Assembly (NCBI GenBank): GCA_937871585.1
Contig: CALMPJ010000043.1
Location: forward strand, 1 to 64,000
Direction: 5' to 3'
Source: an uncultured Acidobacteriota bacterium
Lineage (GTDB): Bacteria > Acidobacteriota > Blastocatellia > Pyrinomonadales > Pyrinomonadaceae
Length of the DNA stretch: 64,000 nt
Under the pieces are notes generated by a model. The model did not search any database, had not been told where the DNA came from, and saw only the letters and a program-made list of their open reading frames with translations. The position numbers and the translations under genes were made by a program. This document shows positions 10,201 through 18,780 of this stretch, piece by piece; within the stretch, counting starts at the first letter, position 1; each line of letters begins with the position of its first letter.

Positions 10201-10748
10201 GTAGTGAAGTACATTACTTGAGTGTTCGACGGATCGTAGGCGATCGACGTGACGGCTAGATTGCCGAACAGATCGTCAACCGGCGCCCAATTTGGTGATG
10301 CGGCATTGATGTTAGTGGTTTTCCAAAGACCGCCACCGACGCTGCCTGCCCAAACGGTGTTTCCGGTTCCATCGTTGGGATCGACCATGATCGCACGAGT
10401 GCGGCCGCCGACGTTGTTTGGACCTTGTTCTTTCCAGTTTACGCCGCTGATCGGAGCGATGTTATTTCGCATCAGGTCGTCTTTGTAGGCCTTTGCCGCT
10501 AGCAGCCGTTCGCTCGGCACATAGCCGAGGGCCGGATCTTTGGTCATTCGGATCTCTTGTTCGAGACGCTCAGCCGGACCATCCTTCTTCTTTTCGGATT
10601 CTTCATTCTTGGCCGTGACGAGTCGTGCTTTTGATGTCGAAGGATCGACAAATGACGCCGCAAGAACAAAAAGCCCGATAAACACGATCGAGCCCGCGAC
10701 GAAAAGAGATGGGCCGGACAATAGACTACTCAAATCGAATTTTCGCAT
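7296..10748 (-). CDS. giant secreted BNR-repeat / PKD / C-terminal module protein
   Basis: A 1150-residue exported protein. An N-terminal hydrophobic segment (about 13-33) acts as signal or anchor. Residues about 100-770 hold sortilin/BNR-like propeller repeats with recurring WKTTNGG and STDGGTSF-type Asp-box motifs. A PKD domain follows (about 775-850, with WNFGDGS), then a jelly-roll-like segment (about 870-1050). The last 90 residues form a carboxypeptidase-regulatory-like module ending VDFVAEQ, shared with two other proteins here. Asp-box propellers occur in glycosidases and adhesins; no catalytic residues can be assigned. The gene starts 20 bp after the 10769-13780 gene ends, so the two are likely co-transcribed. 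Confidence 0.85.
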   Translation of the reverse strand: MRKFDLSSLLSGPSLFVAGSIVFIGLFVLAASFVDPSTSKARLVTAKNEESEKKKDGPAERLEQEIRMTKDPALGYVPSERLLAAKAYKDDLMRNNIAPISGVNWKEQGPNNVGGRTRAIMVDPNDGTGNTVWAGSVGGGLWKTTNINAASPNWAPVDDLFGNLAVTSIAYDPSNTQVMYFTTGEGYFNLDAIQGFGVWKSTNGGATWAQLGSTSNANFYYCQKIVVNSTGIVLVATSTGLRRSTDGGTSFTKVLGTGLGITGATSNFTYDVDIAANGDVYSTLDGSIHKSTTAGATFGAAQTLPISAGRIELACAPSDSNYAYAVVELGSSVNGILQTTNAGTTWTSRTEPADADPGIPAADFSRGQAWYDLAIAVDPNNRDRLFAGGIDVFVSTDGAGTWAQVTHWYGGFSLQYTHADQHHILFQNGSSSIAYFVNDGGVYRSTNANVALPTVTDKSSNYRTAQFYAAAMHPTSFTSYYLAGAQDNGTHQFSSAGIQPTIEVTGGDGAFTHIDQDQPQFQFTQYVYNDYYRSSDGGSTWTNITTSGGLFINPTDYDDVNNRLYAARNANQYLRWDDPQTGATFVAVGVAALAGTVSAVKVSPNTANRVFFGSDSGRVVRVDNANTGAPTATNISTGLPTAYVSSVEVETGNDNHLLVTFSNYGVNSIWESTNGGTSWTSVEGNVPDMPVRWALFNPGNSDQAAIATELGVWTTDDLNGGSTVWGASNSGLANVRVDMLQARQSDRYVIAATHGRGLYASDLFTTPTALFSSTNTLSYVSQPVYFNSNSYRATSWSWNFGDGSPLSTLENPGHLYSAPGKYNVTLTINSGASSLTKTQFIHILPNRGTPYVVASDGSTFETNTDDFGSQSTRGGVNKWERGVPTNFLTTVNSPVNVWKTDLDADLTSGDYESVFQSPSFNFSSSASAYTLRFRRSMEIAFCNGPFAVQVQYSTNKGATWTRLGVNADPNATNWYNRGPATGCPVDAAIFPDQYGWTITSNNTLVTYNLTTGVPALVGQPSVTFRIVLSVKPGFSGAGYAVDGFMVDDFEILGPTNPPLAPTTAAASISGRVVTNDGSGVRNAAVSITGNSLSQPRIAKTSSFGYFSVEGLTAGETYVVTVNSKRYTFSTPSRVVTLTDNIGEVDFVAEQ

Positions 10749-10768
10749 AATTTTGAGCCGAACGACGG

Positions 10769-13700
10769 CTATTGAGAATTATAGAGCGACGGCAATGCCA
10801 CGTCGCCGGTTGCTCCCCATTGGTCGATTCTAATCGAGCTGTTCGAGGAGTTGATGATGTACCAGAGACCTTGCCGGAATATCGCAATATCGACTTTGCC
10901 ATCGCCGTCGAAATCGGAAGGAGCCGGAACGTCCGTAGCGATGCCAAATTGCACAGCTCCGTAGTTTGTTGCCGGATCGGTCGATGTGTACCAAGTGCCG
11001 TTTGACGGGCGATAGACGGCGAGATTGTCGCGTCCGTTGCCGTCGAAATCAACGGGAACAGCAATGTCACCGCCGCTGCCAAACTGTGTGGTCTGCACGA
11101 TCGAATCACTGCTTCGTTGTACGACCCAGAAACTCTGAGCACCCGAAGTAGCTCCAGGACGATAGACCGAAACGTCCGACTTACCGTCGCCGTCAAAATC
11201 AGCGACGAGAGCCTTATCGGTACTCAATCCAAATGGCACAACCTGCACGTTCGACGTAGCGGAACGCAAGAGATACCAGTTGCCGTCCGACGGCCTGAAT
11301 ACGCCGAGATCGGCACGTCCGTCGCCGTCAAAATCTCCCGGAACAGGTGTGTCGCCTGCTACACCAAACGATTCGATCCGGAACGAGTTATTCTGGCTGT
11401 TGAAAACATACCAGACGCCATCTCGATAAACGGCAATGTCAGTCTTGCGGTCTCCGTCGAAATCGGCAGGAACCGGCCGGTCGGTCGAAATGCCAAACGG
11501 CAATGCGAACCAAGAGGTTGGGTTACCGCTGTAAAGTCCCCACCAAGATCCGTTCGAAGGCCTAAATATCGAAAGGTCAGCCTTTCCGTCGGCGTCAAAA
11601 TCGAATTTCCTGCCCGATGCTCCGGCTTGATTGACGGTGAAGGTCTGTCCTGAGACGGTAACTGTCGCCGAACGTGATTGCGAACCGGTATTTGCCGCAA
11701 CCGTGAACGTTACCGTGCCGTTGCCGCTCTGAGTTGGAGACGTGATCTGCGTCCAAGCAGCACTGCTTGTCGCCAGATACGAACATGCTCCGCCGGCCGT
11801 CACGTTAACTGAACCTGAGCCGCCCGATGCGCCGAAATTCACGGCTGTTTGATTCAACGACGTGGGACAGCCCGATGGTTGCTGAACTTGGAATTGTTTT
11901 GAGAGTACACCGTTTGAAACGGTGATAGTGCCGGTTCGCGGACCGCCAAAATTGGGCTGCACCGAAAATCCGACCGATCCGTTTCCGTCGCCGGCTGCAG
12001 CAGTGGTCACACTAACAAATGGCGACGATGAGACCGCCGTCCACGAACAGCCGCCTGCCATTGTGATGCCGAATGTACCGCTTCCGCCTGTCGTTGGGAA
12101 AGCCTGCGTTGGCGGATTTATTGTGTAATCGCATGCCGTCGTCGATGTAGTGAGATTCACCGACCAACCTCCCGCGATGCTGCCGACATTGTTGCCGGCA
12201 TCGTCGACCGCATATAGTCGCCAAAAGCCGTTCGGTGCACTTCCGTAAAATGCGGCAAATGTAGAGCCTGTCGGGGCACCTGCGGGAGCCGGAGCCGGGA
12301 ACGCATCGCCTATCTCAAAGTCCGTCGGCTTGAATGTTCCGGTCGTTAGCGTGCCCGAATCCGAAAGCTGTGACGCTGCTGCGTCGCTGAATGTGAGATT
12401 GATGCTGCCGACTTCGTTAACGCCGCCGGCGTCGGACATCAGCACGATACGCCGACCATTCGGTGCCACGAGCATAATGTCGACGTCGTCCGGAGCCGTA
12501 TGGCTGAGGTCTGTAAGTGTAACGGTTGCATCAGTTACAGTGCCAAGCAAACCTGATACGAGACGCTGCGAAGGATACGGATTCGCGGCTCCGGTCGCTT
12601 GTATTCCGATCACATCGTCTGAACTAATTACAGATATTGACCAGCCGCCGCTGATGCTTCCGGCATTTGCACCGGTGTCATCAACTAGATAAAGCGACCA
12701 CGTACCGTTCGGGTCCATTCCATTGAAAACCGAGAGGAAACGACTGCTTTGGCCTCCGGCGGGAGCGGGAGCCGGAAATGCATCTCCATTCTCGAAGTCG
12801 GTCGGTTTGAAAGTGCCCCTGGCAAGAGCCGCTGAACCCGGAAGCGAAGCCGCCGCCGTATCGTCGAAAACCAAATTAAGGTTGGTCGCCGCATTCGCTC
12901 CGCCAACGTCGGACATAAGCACGACCTTGTTACCGTTGGGGCCGACAAGCAGCAGATCGACATCGTCCGGTGCCGTGTGGCTAAAATTCGTCAGGTTTAC
13001 CTGAACAGCCTGCACAAGACCGGTTTGTCCCGAAACTGAGATCTGCGAAGGATAGAGCGACGCAGGACCGCTGGCCGGGATCGTCAACGCGTTCGTGTTG
13101 AAACCTGAGATCGCGTTCGTGATCTGAATATTGTCGATCCACCATCCCTGGCCGCCTTCCATATTGTCGGAAGCGAACCGCCATCTTAAGCGAATCGACT
13201 GGTTCGACGTATTTGCCGGCAGATTTATCTCGGTGGTAATAAAATTTACGGAATCGCCTGTCCACGCGTTTCGTCCTGACAAAGTGCTCGCCACCATAGG
13301 CGTGTCGTAGCTGCCAGAAACAAAGCTACCGCCCGCTGAAATGATGTCAGTGAATGCACCCGCTCCGATCGCAAGTTCCAGCACACCGCCGTCGAACTCG
13401 TAGTCCATCTGATATCGCTGACGGAAAACAAGCTTATGACGAACATTTCCTAGCGTGATCGAAGGCGTCGTTACTGCCGCGTCGCCGGTCACGAAAGGAT
13501 CATTCGTATACATCGAGTTCGGCGGCGAATCTGCAAACGTCGTCACGGCTTTGAAAGCATCGCTGCCGCCGGAGTTTGTGGTCGTCCAGCCGGCCGGAAG
13601 TGTTCCCGCAGTGACCGAATCGAAATTCTCACTAAATGCGACCGCTCCCGGAGCCATTGGATCGTCTTGAGCAGACGCCGTGCCGCCGCCTACTGGCGAT

Positions 13701-13780
13701 AGCCACAAGGCACATAGCAAAACGAAAACAACCAAGACGGTTGCAACATACGGGCCAGCTTTCCGCGAGCTTACGATCAT
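10769..13780 (-). CDS. giant secreted P-domain / BACON-like / FG-GAP protein
   Basis: A 1003-residue exported protein with a signal peptide ending near ASAQ (about residue 38). A choice-of-anchor-like segment comes first (about 48-230, ENFDSVTAGTLPAGW). Two tandem proprotein-convertase P-domains follow (about 245-385 and 395-545), each with FSHTAPDDVD or LSHTAPDDVD and GTFKPTDFE; then two BACON-like segments (about 550-720, CSWTAVSS and CSYLATSS). Six FG-GAP/VCBS-type repeats of about 48 residues with DFDGDGKxD calcium loops fill about 725-1003. No protease or hydrolase domain is visible, so adhesion or surface display is the likely role. It lies upstream of the BNR protein with a 20-bp gap. 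Confidence 0.87.
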   Translation of the reverse strand: MIVSSRKAGPYVATVLVVFVLLCALWLSPVGGGTASAQDDPMAPGAVAFSENFDSVTAGTLPAGWTTTNSGGSDAFKAVTTFADSPPNSMYTNDPFVTGDAAVTTPSITLGNVRHKLVFRQRYQMDYEFDGGVLELAIGAGAFTDIISAGGSFVSGSYDTPMVASTLSGRNAWTGDSVNFITTEINLPANTSNQSIRLRWRFASDNMEGGQGWWIDNIQITNAISGFNTNALTIPASGPASLYPSQISVSGQTGLVQAVQVNLTNFSHTAPDDVDLLLVGPNGNKVVLMSDVGGANAATNLNLVFDDTAAASLPGSAALARGTFKPTDFENGDAFPAPAPAGGQSSRFLSVFNGMDPNGTWSLYLVDDTGANAGSISGGWSISVISSDDVIGIQATGAANPYPSQRLVSGLLGTVTDATVTLTDLSHTAPDDVDIMLVAPNGRRIVLMSDAGGVNEVGSINLTFSDAAASQLSDSGTLTTGTFKPTDFEIGDAFPAPAPAGAPTGSTFAAFYGSAPNGFWRLYAVDDAGNNVGSIAGGWSVNLTTSTTACDYTINPPTQAFPTTGGSGTFGITMAGGCSWTAVSSSPFVSVTTAAAGDGNGSVGFSVQPNFGGPRTGTITVSNGVLSKQFQVQQPSGCPTSLNQTAVNFGASGGSGSVNVTAGGACSYLATSSAAWTQITSPTQSGNGTVTFTVAANTGSQSRSATVTVSGQTFTVNQAGASGRKFDFDADGKADLSIFRPSNGSWWGLYSGNPTSWFALPFGISTDRPVPADFDGDRKTDIAVYRDGVWYVFNSQNNSFRIESFGVAGDTPVPGDFDGDGRADLGVFRPSDGNWYLLRSATSNVQVVPFGLSTDKALVADFDGDGKSDVSVYRPGATSGAQSFWVVQRSSDSIVQTTQFGSGGDIAVPVDFDGNGRDNLAVYRPSNGTWYTSTDPATNYGAVQFGIATDVPAPSDFDGDGKVDIAIFRQGLWYIINSSNSSIRIDQWGATGDVALPSLYNSQ

Positions 13781-13930
13781 TTGATTACTACTCCGACGAA
13801 TGATTGATAAAAGCGAATTATCGGACTATTTGACGACAATAGCAAGAGATTGCGCTTCACATACGCCGAAAAACTAGGTAATATTCCAAGAGTTTCTAAG
13901 ATAATCAGAAGTCAGGTTCGAGAGTGTGTC

Positions 13931-16117
13931 ATGAGCAGTTTTAGATCCATTTCGAAAGGTTTCATTGCATCGATAGCGACAGTTTTATCGACTGTGCTGC
14001 TCGTTTGCGTATCTATTTCGGCCCAAATGCCTGAGGATGCTCCGATCTTGATAAGCGACGCCGAATCGACCGCAGCGTATGCGACGGTCAATGGCGTTTC
14101 CGTTAAGGCTGTTCGGCCGAGCCGCGATGAAGTTGTCACTGTTTACCTGACTAATCTCGATCTGCTGGAAGATGAAGGTGCGACAGCATTTCGTGCCGAG
14201 TTCCAAGATTCAAGATACTACCGATATCCGCTACAGATCGTCGGTTTTGAAAGAACACAAGAGCGAAAGAATGTTTACGCGCTGGCGATAAGAGTTGCAG
14301 GTTTGCCGGAAATCGGCGAGGTTCTAGTGCGCGTCACATGGCGCGGTATGACGAGCAATCGAACACGGTTGATGATCGGCGAAAAAGGCCCCCGAATCGC
14401 CGATGACGAAGGTGCGTTTCCGACGCCGATGCCGGGAACTCAAACGCTGACAAAGACCCGTGCTGCAAACCGAGCGGCGTTGCCGTGGGCGGGTGATCGA
14501 GTTCGGTTCATGACGCAAGCGACATTTGGCGTTAACGCTGCGACCGAATTGAAGGTTCGGCGTCTGGGCTATAACACATGGCTCGAACAGCAAATGGACG
14601 AGCAGCGTTACCTGCAGTTCACGTATCCCGAATTTCCGCTGCAGCCGCAGGTTCCGATCCCGACTTGTGACGGCGACACTCAGCCGACCGACGTGCCGAT
14701 CACGTGTTTCCGTGATCGATACACGATGTATCCGCTGCAGAACTGGTTTTACAAGGAGGCGCTTTATAACGAGGATCAACAGCTACGCCGCCGTGTTTCG
14801 TGGTCGCTCCATCAGATCTTCGTCGTTTCCGGAAGACAGCTTAATCAGCCTTCGCGAATGCTGCCGTACATTCAGATACTCGACAAAAATGCGTTCGGAA
14901 ACTACCGAACATTGCTCGAGGAAATGACGCTCAGTCCGGCGATGGGCAACTATCTTGACATGGCGTCGAGCACCGTTCAGAACCCGAACGAAAACTACGC
15001 CCGCGAGATCCTTCAGCTTTTCAGCATCGGTCTCGATCAGCTCAATCAGGACGGCACGCCGATTCTCGATGGCAATGGCAACAAGATACCGACCTACAAT
15101 CAGGAAACGATCGTAAATTTCGCGAAGATATTTACAGGTTGGACTTATTGTAACGTCGGCTGCGGAAACTCACAGCCCGGAATTGTGAACTATCGCGATT
15201 CGATGGTCCTGACTCCCGCGAACCACGATACGACGACAAAAACGCTTCTAAATTATCCGGGAGCTACGCCGTTCGTGCCTGCGGGACAAGATCCGAATGT
15301 CGATCTCGATGCAGCACTCGACAATATCTTTTATCATCCGACGACCGCACCGTTTATCAGTAAACTGCTCATTAAACAGCTAGTTACAAGCAATCCGACG
15401 CCCGCATACGTCGGTCGAATCTCTGCTGTTTTCCGAAACAATGGCTCGGGTGTTCGCGGCGATCTTAAGGCAGTGGTCAAGGCAATTCTGCTCGACCCTG
15501 AGGCTCGCGGCAATGTAAAAACAGATCCTAATTACGGTCATCTGCGTGAGCCTGTACTGTTTTTGACGAGTTTCATGCGACCGTTCTCGCCGGTGGCTGC
15601 GAACAATATTACGGTGCCGGTTGCATGTAACGGTCTGAGCGACGGCGTGCTGAATGGTCTGTCGCAGCCGCTCGATCAGGACGTTTGGAATCCGCCGACG
15701 GTGTTCAGCTATTATCCGATGGAATACATCATCCCGAACACGCCGCTTGCCGGTCCGGAGTTTCAGATATTTTCGACTGGAACCGCATTGAAGCGTCCGA
15801 ATGCCGTAAATCAAATGGCACCTGCCGGTTCAACGACCAGCGGCGGCGTAGCCGCAGTTACCGGAACAGCGTCGAATACGCCTTGCGGCACGCGAATTCA
15901 GTTCACTCGTTTGCAAGACCTTGCCGCAGCCGATAGCACAGGCGGACAGCTCGTCGATACTTTGAATCGCGAGTTGCTCAACGGTTCGATGAGTGCAGCC
16001 TACCGTCAGCAGGTATTGAATGCCGTTCAGGCAGTTTCCGCGGCCGACACGCTAAAGCGTGCGAGAACGGCTCTCTATATTATCGCGACTTCATCGCAGT
16101 ATCAGGTCCAGAGGTAA
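13931..16117 (+). CDS. DUF1800 secreted protein
   Basis: A 728-residue protein from the ATG at 13931, chosen because a clear signal peptide (SISKGFIASIATVLSTVLLV, then SISAQ) begins there; the frame is open up to 13850. The N-terminal 120 residues resemble an Ig-like segment. The rest is the DUF1800 domain, with RVRFMTQATFG, LRRRVSWSLHQIFVVS, NYAREILQLFSIG and IVNFAKIFTGWTY. DUF1800 proteins are exported, of unknown function, and are usually encoded next to DUF1501 proteins, as here (5-bp gap to the next gene). Cysteines near residues 240 and 390 may form disulfides. Confidence 0.9.
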   Translation: MSSFRSISKGFIASIATVLSTVLLVCVSISAQMPEDAPILISDAESTAAYATVNGVSVKAVRPSRDEVVTVYLTNLDLLEDEGATAFRAEFQDSRYYRYPLQIVGFERTQERKNVYALAIRVAGLPEIGEVLVRVTWRGMTSNRTRLMIGEKGPRIADDEGAFPTPMPGTQTLTKTRAANRAALPWAGDRVRFMTQATFGVNAATELKVRRLGYNTWLEQQMDEQRYLQFTYPEFPLQPQVPIPTCDGDTQPTDVPITCFRDRYTMYPLQNWFYKEALYNEDQQLRRRVSWSLHQIFVVSGRQLNQPSRMLPYIQILDKNAFGNYRTLLEEMTLSPAMGNYLDMASSTVQNPNENYAREILQLFSIGLDQLNQDGTPILDGNGNKIPTYNQETIVNFAKIFTGWTYCNVGCGNSQPGIVNYRDSMVLTPANHDTTTKTLLNYPGATPFVPAGQDPNVDLDAALDNIFYHPTTAPFISKLLIKQLVTSNPTPAYVGRISAVFRNNGSGVRGDLKAVVKAILLDPEARGNVKTDPNYGHLREPVLFLTSFMRPFSPVAANNITVPVACNGLSDGVLNGLSQPLDQDVWNPPTVFSYYPMEYIIPNTPLAGPEFQIFSTGTALKRPNAVNQMAPAGSTTSGGVAAVTGTASNTPCGTRIQFTRLQDLAAADSTGGQLVDTLNRELLNGSMSAAYRQQVLNAVQAVSAADTLKRARTALYIIATSSQYQVQR

Positions 16118-16122
16118 AGAAC

Positions 16123-17547
16123 ATGAAAAGCGATCGTCGCGAATTTCTAAAATCATCGTGCAAAGTTCTTAGCATGACCGCAATGGCCACGCAGATGCGG
16201 CATTTTGGCCTGATGGACGTGTTGGCCCAATCGAGCCGCGACGACAAAGACGTTGCGGGCGACGATTACAAAGCTCTCGTCTGCCTATTCATGAATGGCG
16301 GAAATGACGATAAGAACACGTTCATTCCGAATTATACCGAAGGCTACAATCTCTACGCCGCCGCTCGCCAGGCTCAGGGCCTTGCCATCGCACAGAACAC
16401 GTTATTGCCAGTTACGCCGCCGACGATGGGCGGGCAAACTTGGGGCTTTAATCCGGCAATAACCGAGCTAAAGCCGCTGTTTGATCAAGGTAAAATGGCA
16501 GTTGTGCAGAATGTCGGCTGTCTTGTTCAGCCTTTGACACGCGCAACCTATCAGGCCGGTGCTCCGCGTCCATATCAGCTGTTTTCGCATCCAGACCAAG
16601 TCGAACAGGCCCGAAGCGCGATATCGAGCTACAAATCGACAACAGGCTGGGGCGGCCGCGTTGCTGATCGAACCGGCGGCCTGAATCCCGGAGCCGGAAT
16701 TCCGATGGTCACTTCCATCGCCGGTGCCACGTTATTCAACATTGGTGCAAATACAGCTCCGCTCGTTGTAACGGCTGCACCGACGCCGCTTAATCAAGTT
16801 TTGACGTTGACCGGTTTTGGAACTGCGGCTGACGAGCTTGCACGCCGTGCCGCGATGGACAACGTTCGGGCAATGGACCTGAACTATACGATGGTCCAGC
16901 AATCGAGCCAGTTGACGCAGCAAGCGATCGCGGCTAGCCAAGCCCTTTCAACCGATCCAACATTGACCGTTACTTTTCCGTCCACGGTGCTTGGCAATCA
17001 GCTGAGACAGGTCGCGAAATTGCTCAAGTTCCGTGTCGGGCTAAACATGAGCCGACAGATCTTCTTTGTCGAACTTGGCGGCTTTGACACGCACAGCAGT
17101 CAGGTAACGCCTCATCGCAATTTGCTGATACAAGTCAGCCAAGCAGTTCGTGCGTTCTATGACGAGACCGTTGCTCAGGGAATTTCCGATAAAGTTACAC
17201 TATTCACTTTGTCAGATTTCAGCCGTACATTGAATCCTGCCGGTTCCGGCGGCGGCGTCGGTTCAGATCATGGTTGGGGCGGAGCTCAGTTTGTCATCGG
17301 CGGAGCCGTAAACGGGGGCGATTTCTACGGCAGGCCAACTTCTAATGGCACGATAGTTCCAACATTGGTCAATGGCGGTTTGGACGATGCCGACGCTCGA
17401 GGGCGTTTTATTCCATCAGTTTCGGTCGAGCAGTACGCTGCAACACTCGCACGTTGGTACGGACTCGCGGAAACGGATATACCGCTCGTATTTCCGAATA
17501 TAGGAAACTTTTCGACCTCAAATCTTAGCTTTATGGCTGCGGCTTAG
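16123..17547 (+). CDS. DUF1501 protein with Tat-like signal
   Basis: A 474-residue protein of the DUF1501 family, related to the alkaline-phosphatase/sulfatase superfamily. The N-terminus has a twin-arginine-type signal (SDRREFLKSS), followed by a weakly hydrophobic stretch, pointing to Tat export. LVCLFMNGGNDDKN is the family's early motif; FVELGGFDTHSSQ and DFSRTLNPAGSGGGVGSDHGWGG are its late ones, supplying Asp and His residues typical of metal sites. An SD-like GAGGTAAAG lies upstream of the ATG. It forms an operon with the DUF1800 gene and ends 2 bp from the convergent carD stop. The biochemical role of the pair is unknown. Confidence 0.9.
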   Translation: MKSDRREFLKSSCKVLSMTAMATQMRHFGLMDVLAQSSRDDKDVAGDDYKALVCLFMNGGNDDKNTFIPNYTEGYNLYAAARQAQGLAIAQNTLLPVTPPTMGGQTWGFNPAITELKPLFDQGKMAVVQNVGCLVQPLTRATYQAGAPRPYQLFSHPDQVEQARSAISSYKSTTGWGGRVADRTGGLNPGAGIPMVTSIAGATLFNIGANTAPLVVTAAPTPLNQVLTLTGFGTAADELARRAAMDNVRAMDLNYTMVQQSSQLTQQAIAASQALSTDPTLTVTFPSTVLGNQLRQVAKLLKFRVGLNMSRQIFFVELGGFDTHSSQVTPHRNLLIQVSQAVRAFYDETVAQGISDKVTLFTLSDFSRTLNPAGSGGGVGSDHGWGGAQFVIGGAVNGGDFYGRPTSNGTIVPTLVNGGLDDADARGRFIPSVSVEQYAATLARWYGLAETDIPLVFPNIGNFSTSNLSFMAAA

Positions 17548-17549
17548 TT

Positions 17550-18089
17550 CTAATGGGCGGCGGTGGACATTGAGTGAGCGCTTGGTTCAACGTGTTTTGA
17601 ACAAGCATTATCAACCAGTTGTTCGACGAGAGAATCGATGTGCTTTCCGATCGCGACACGGGCGTTGGCTAGTTCGGAGACGATCAAAAATCTGGCCTTG
17701 TCGAGCAACGTCTGTTCCCGAAACGACAGTTTCTTTACTCTACTTAGGTAAGTAAGCTTCTTGAGAACGTCCGCGATCTGAAACAGGTCACCTGAGCGAA
17801 CCTTGTCGATAAATTCTTTCGACCTTGACTTCCAATCAGCCGGCAAATTGTCGAAATCCTTTTCCAGATCCGCAAGCAATTCTCTACATTGTCGGCTATT
17901 GAATATTGGTCTGATGCCAAGCGATTGAGCACTATCGTCGGGAACGAAGATGGTCGATCTGTCGCCAAGCAATCGCAATGAGAATCCGCTGACTATATTA
18001 TCGCCAAGTTTCAGGTCGGAATGAGACTCAACAACGCAAACGCCTTGATTCGGATATGCGACTTTTTGTCCAATGACCAACTTTATCAT
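17550..18089 (-). CDS. carD: CarD/CdnL-family transcription regulator
   Basis: A 179-residue cytoplasmic protein. The N-terminal 60-70 residues form the CarD/TRCF RNA-polymerase-interacting domain (KLVIGQKVAYPNQGVCVVES). A helical C-terminal domain with DLFQIADVLKKLTYLSR and LSFREQTLLDKARFLIVSEL follows. CarD and CdnL bind the RNA polymerase beta subunit and stabilise open complexes, particularly at rRNA promoters. The last 25 residues are a polar tail. The gene is convergent with the DUF1501 gene and preceded by a 690-bp intergenic region holding a good extended -10 candidate. Confidence 0.9.
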   Translation of the reverse strand: MIKLVIGQKVAYPNQGVCVVESHSDLKLGDNIVSGFSLRLLGDRSTIFVPDDSAQSLGIRPIFNSRQCRELLADLEKDFDNLPADWKSRSKEFIDKVRSGDLFQIADVLKKLTYLSRVKKLSFREQTLLDKARFLIVSELANARVAIGKHIDSLVEQLVDNACSKHVEPSAHSMSTAAH

Positions 18090-18163
18090 GGCCGTTCACC
18101 TGCGATCGGAAATGCCAAAAAGGCCTAAAAACAAAGGCTCCACGCGTCCTGACAACACATCTC

Positions 18164-18202
18164 ACTGTTGAAGTATCTTAAGTATAGCACACTCTGTTGA
18201 AG
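18164..18202 (-). promoter_or_regulatory. candidate carD promoter with flanking direct repeat
   Basis: On the minus strand TGTGCTATACT reads as an extended -10 (TGn plus TATACT, 18181-18186), about 90 bp upstream of the carD ATG. No good -35 is seen at 17 bp, as often with extended -10 promoters. The 9-mer CTGTTGAAG (plus-strand reading) occurs at 18164-18172 and 18194-18202, exactly 30 bp apart and flanking the -10; such spacing could place two operator sites on one helix face. The function is inference. Confidence 0.4.
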
Positions 18203-18331
18203 ATTTGGAATACTTTTATAACTACGGCTTTCCGGCTAACGGCACACAAAGAATAGGCTGTCCGAAAAGAGATTTTGGCAACCCTTACTTATCGTCGAAG
18301 AGAAAATTTAGTCGGAAAATATGTTGCATCC

Positions 18332-18341
18332 GTGCTATACT
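18332..18341 (+). promoter_or_regulatory. plus-strand extended -10 candidate
   Basis: GTGCTATACT at 18332-18341 is the same 10-mer that forms the carD -10 on the opposite strand 150 bp away. It would fire rightward into 18348-18720, where no plus-strand gene exists. No matching -35 was found. Weak evidence on its own. Confidence 0.3.
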
Positions 18342-18474
18342 GTTTGGTGGATAGAACCTTGCATTCATCGCGTGATCTTTGACAATCTTTTTTGATTGAA
18401 AACATATGGATTTGGAACCTTCGTCGCTTGTAAGACCTTGTATTGCTGATTTTTTTGAAATAGGCGGAATTTCG

Positions 18475-18493
18475 ACTTATCGTCGCGATAAGT
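18475..18493. repeat. perfect 8-bp inverted repeat with 3-nt loop
   Basis: ACTTATCG, TCG, CGATAAGT. It could be a regulator site or a stem in a transcript from the upstream plus-strand -10 candidate. No T-tract follows on either strand, so it is not an intrinsic terminator. Confidence 0.5.
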
Positions 18494-18720
18494 GTAATAA
18501 CGACAATAATTTACACGTTCCGTAAAAGTCGTGAACGCCTCGTGAACAAGATTTTGCAGAGATCCGACGTAAGTCATTGTGCTAGCGAGGCTTATGCGAT
18601 TTTCACCGCCGTTCGAGATTCAGCTTGTGTGAACGGAACGGGACTGAGCTCGCCACGAATTCACCAATAAGACATGCTCCCAATTTGTACATTTATATAG
18701 GAACTTTGGGACCTTCGAAG

Positions 18721-18752
18721 GTGAAAAAGAGGCTGCCTTTTCAGACAGCCTC
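18721..18752 (-). terminator. Rho-independent terminator of the 18781-22038 gene
   Basis: Read on the minus strand, GAGGCTGTCT, loop GAAA and AGGCAGCCTC form a 10-bp stem with one G-T wobble, closed by a GNRA tetraloop and followed immediately by five T. It lies about 30 bp past the stop of the SdrD_B protein gene. This is the clearest intrinsic terminator in the window. Confidence 0.9.
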
Positions 18753-18780
18753 ACTAGGTGTTTTCAGATAATGATCGAGT

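Larger units (their letters stand above)
18090..18780. other. 691-bp intergenic region upstream of carD
   Basis: No convincing protein gene. A 70-codon minus-strand frame (18365-18577) lacks a ribosome-binding site and any recognisable domain. What is visible: the carD promoter candidate, a second extended -10 on the plus strand (TGCTATACT, ending 18341), a perfect 8-bp hairpin at 18475-18493, a 12-bp palindrome ACCTTCGAAGGT at 18711-18722, and the terminator of the downstream-lying surface-protein gene at 18721-18752. The stretch is more AT-rich than the genes around it. It does not resemble tRNA, 6S RNA, SRP RNA or a riboswitch class I know. Confidence 0.6.

Noticed and set aside
7296-13780. 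the two giant genes as fragments of one gene
   Set aside because: Each has its own N-terminal export signal and start, and a complete C-terminal domain.
18365-18577. 70-codon minus-strand frame in the carD intergenic region
   Set aside because: No SD, no domain and low-complexity composition; kept only as part of the intergenic description.
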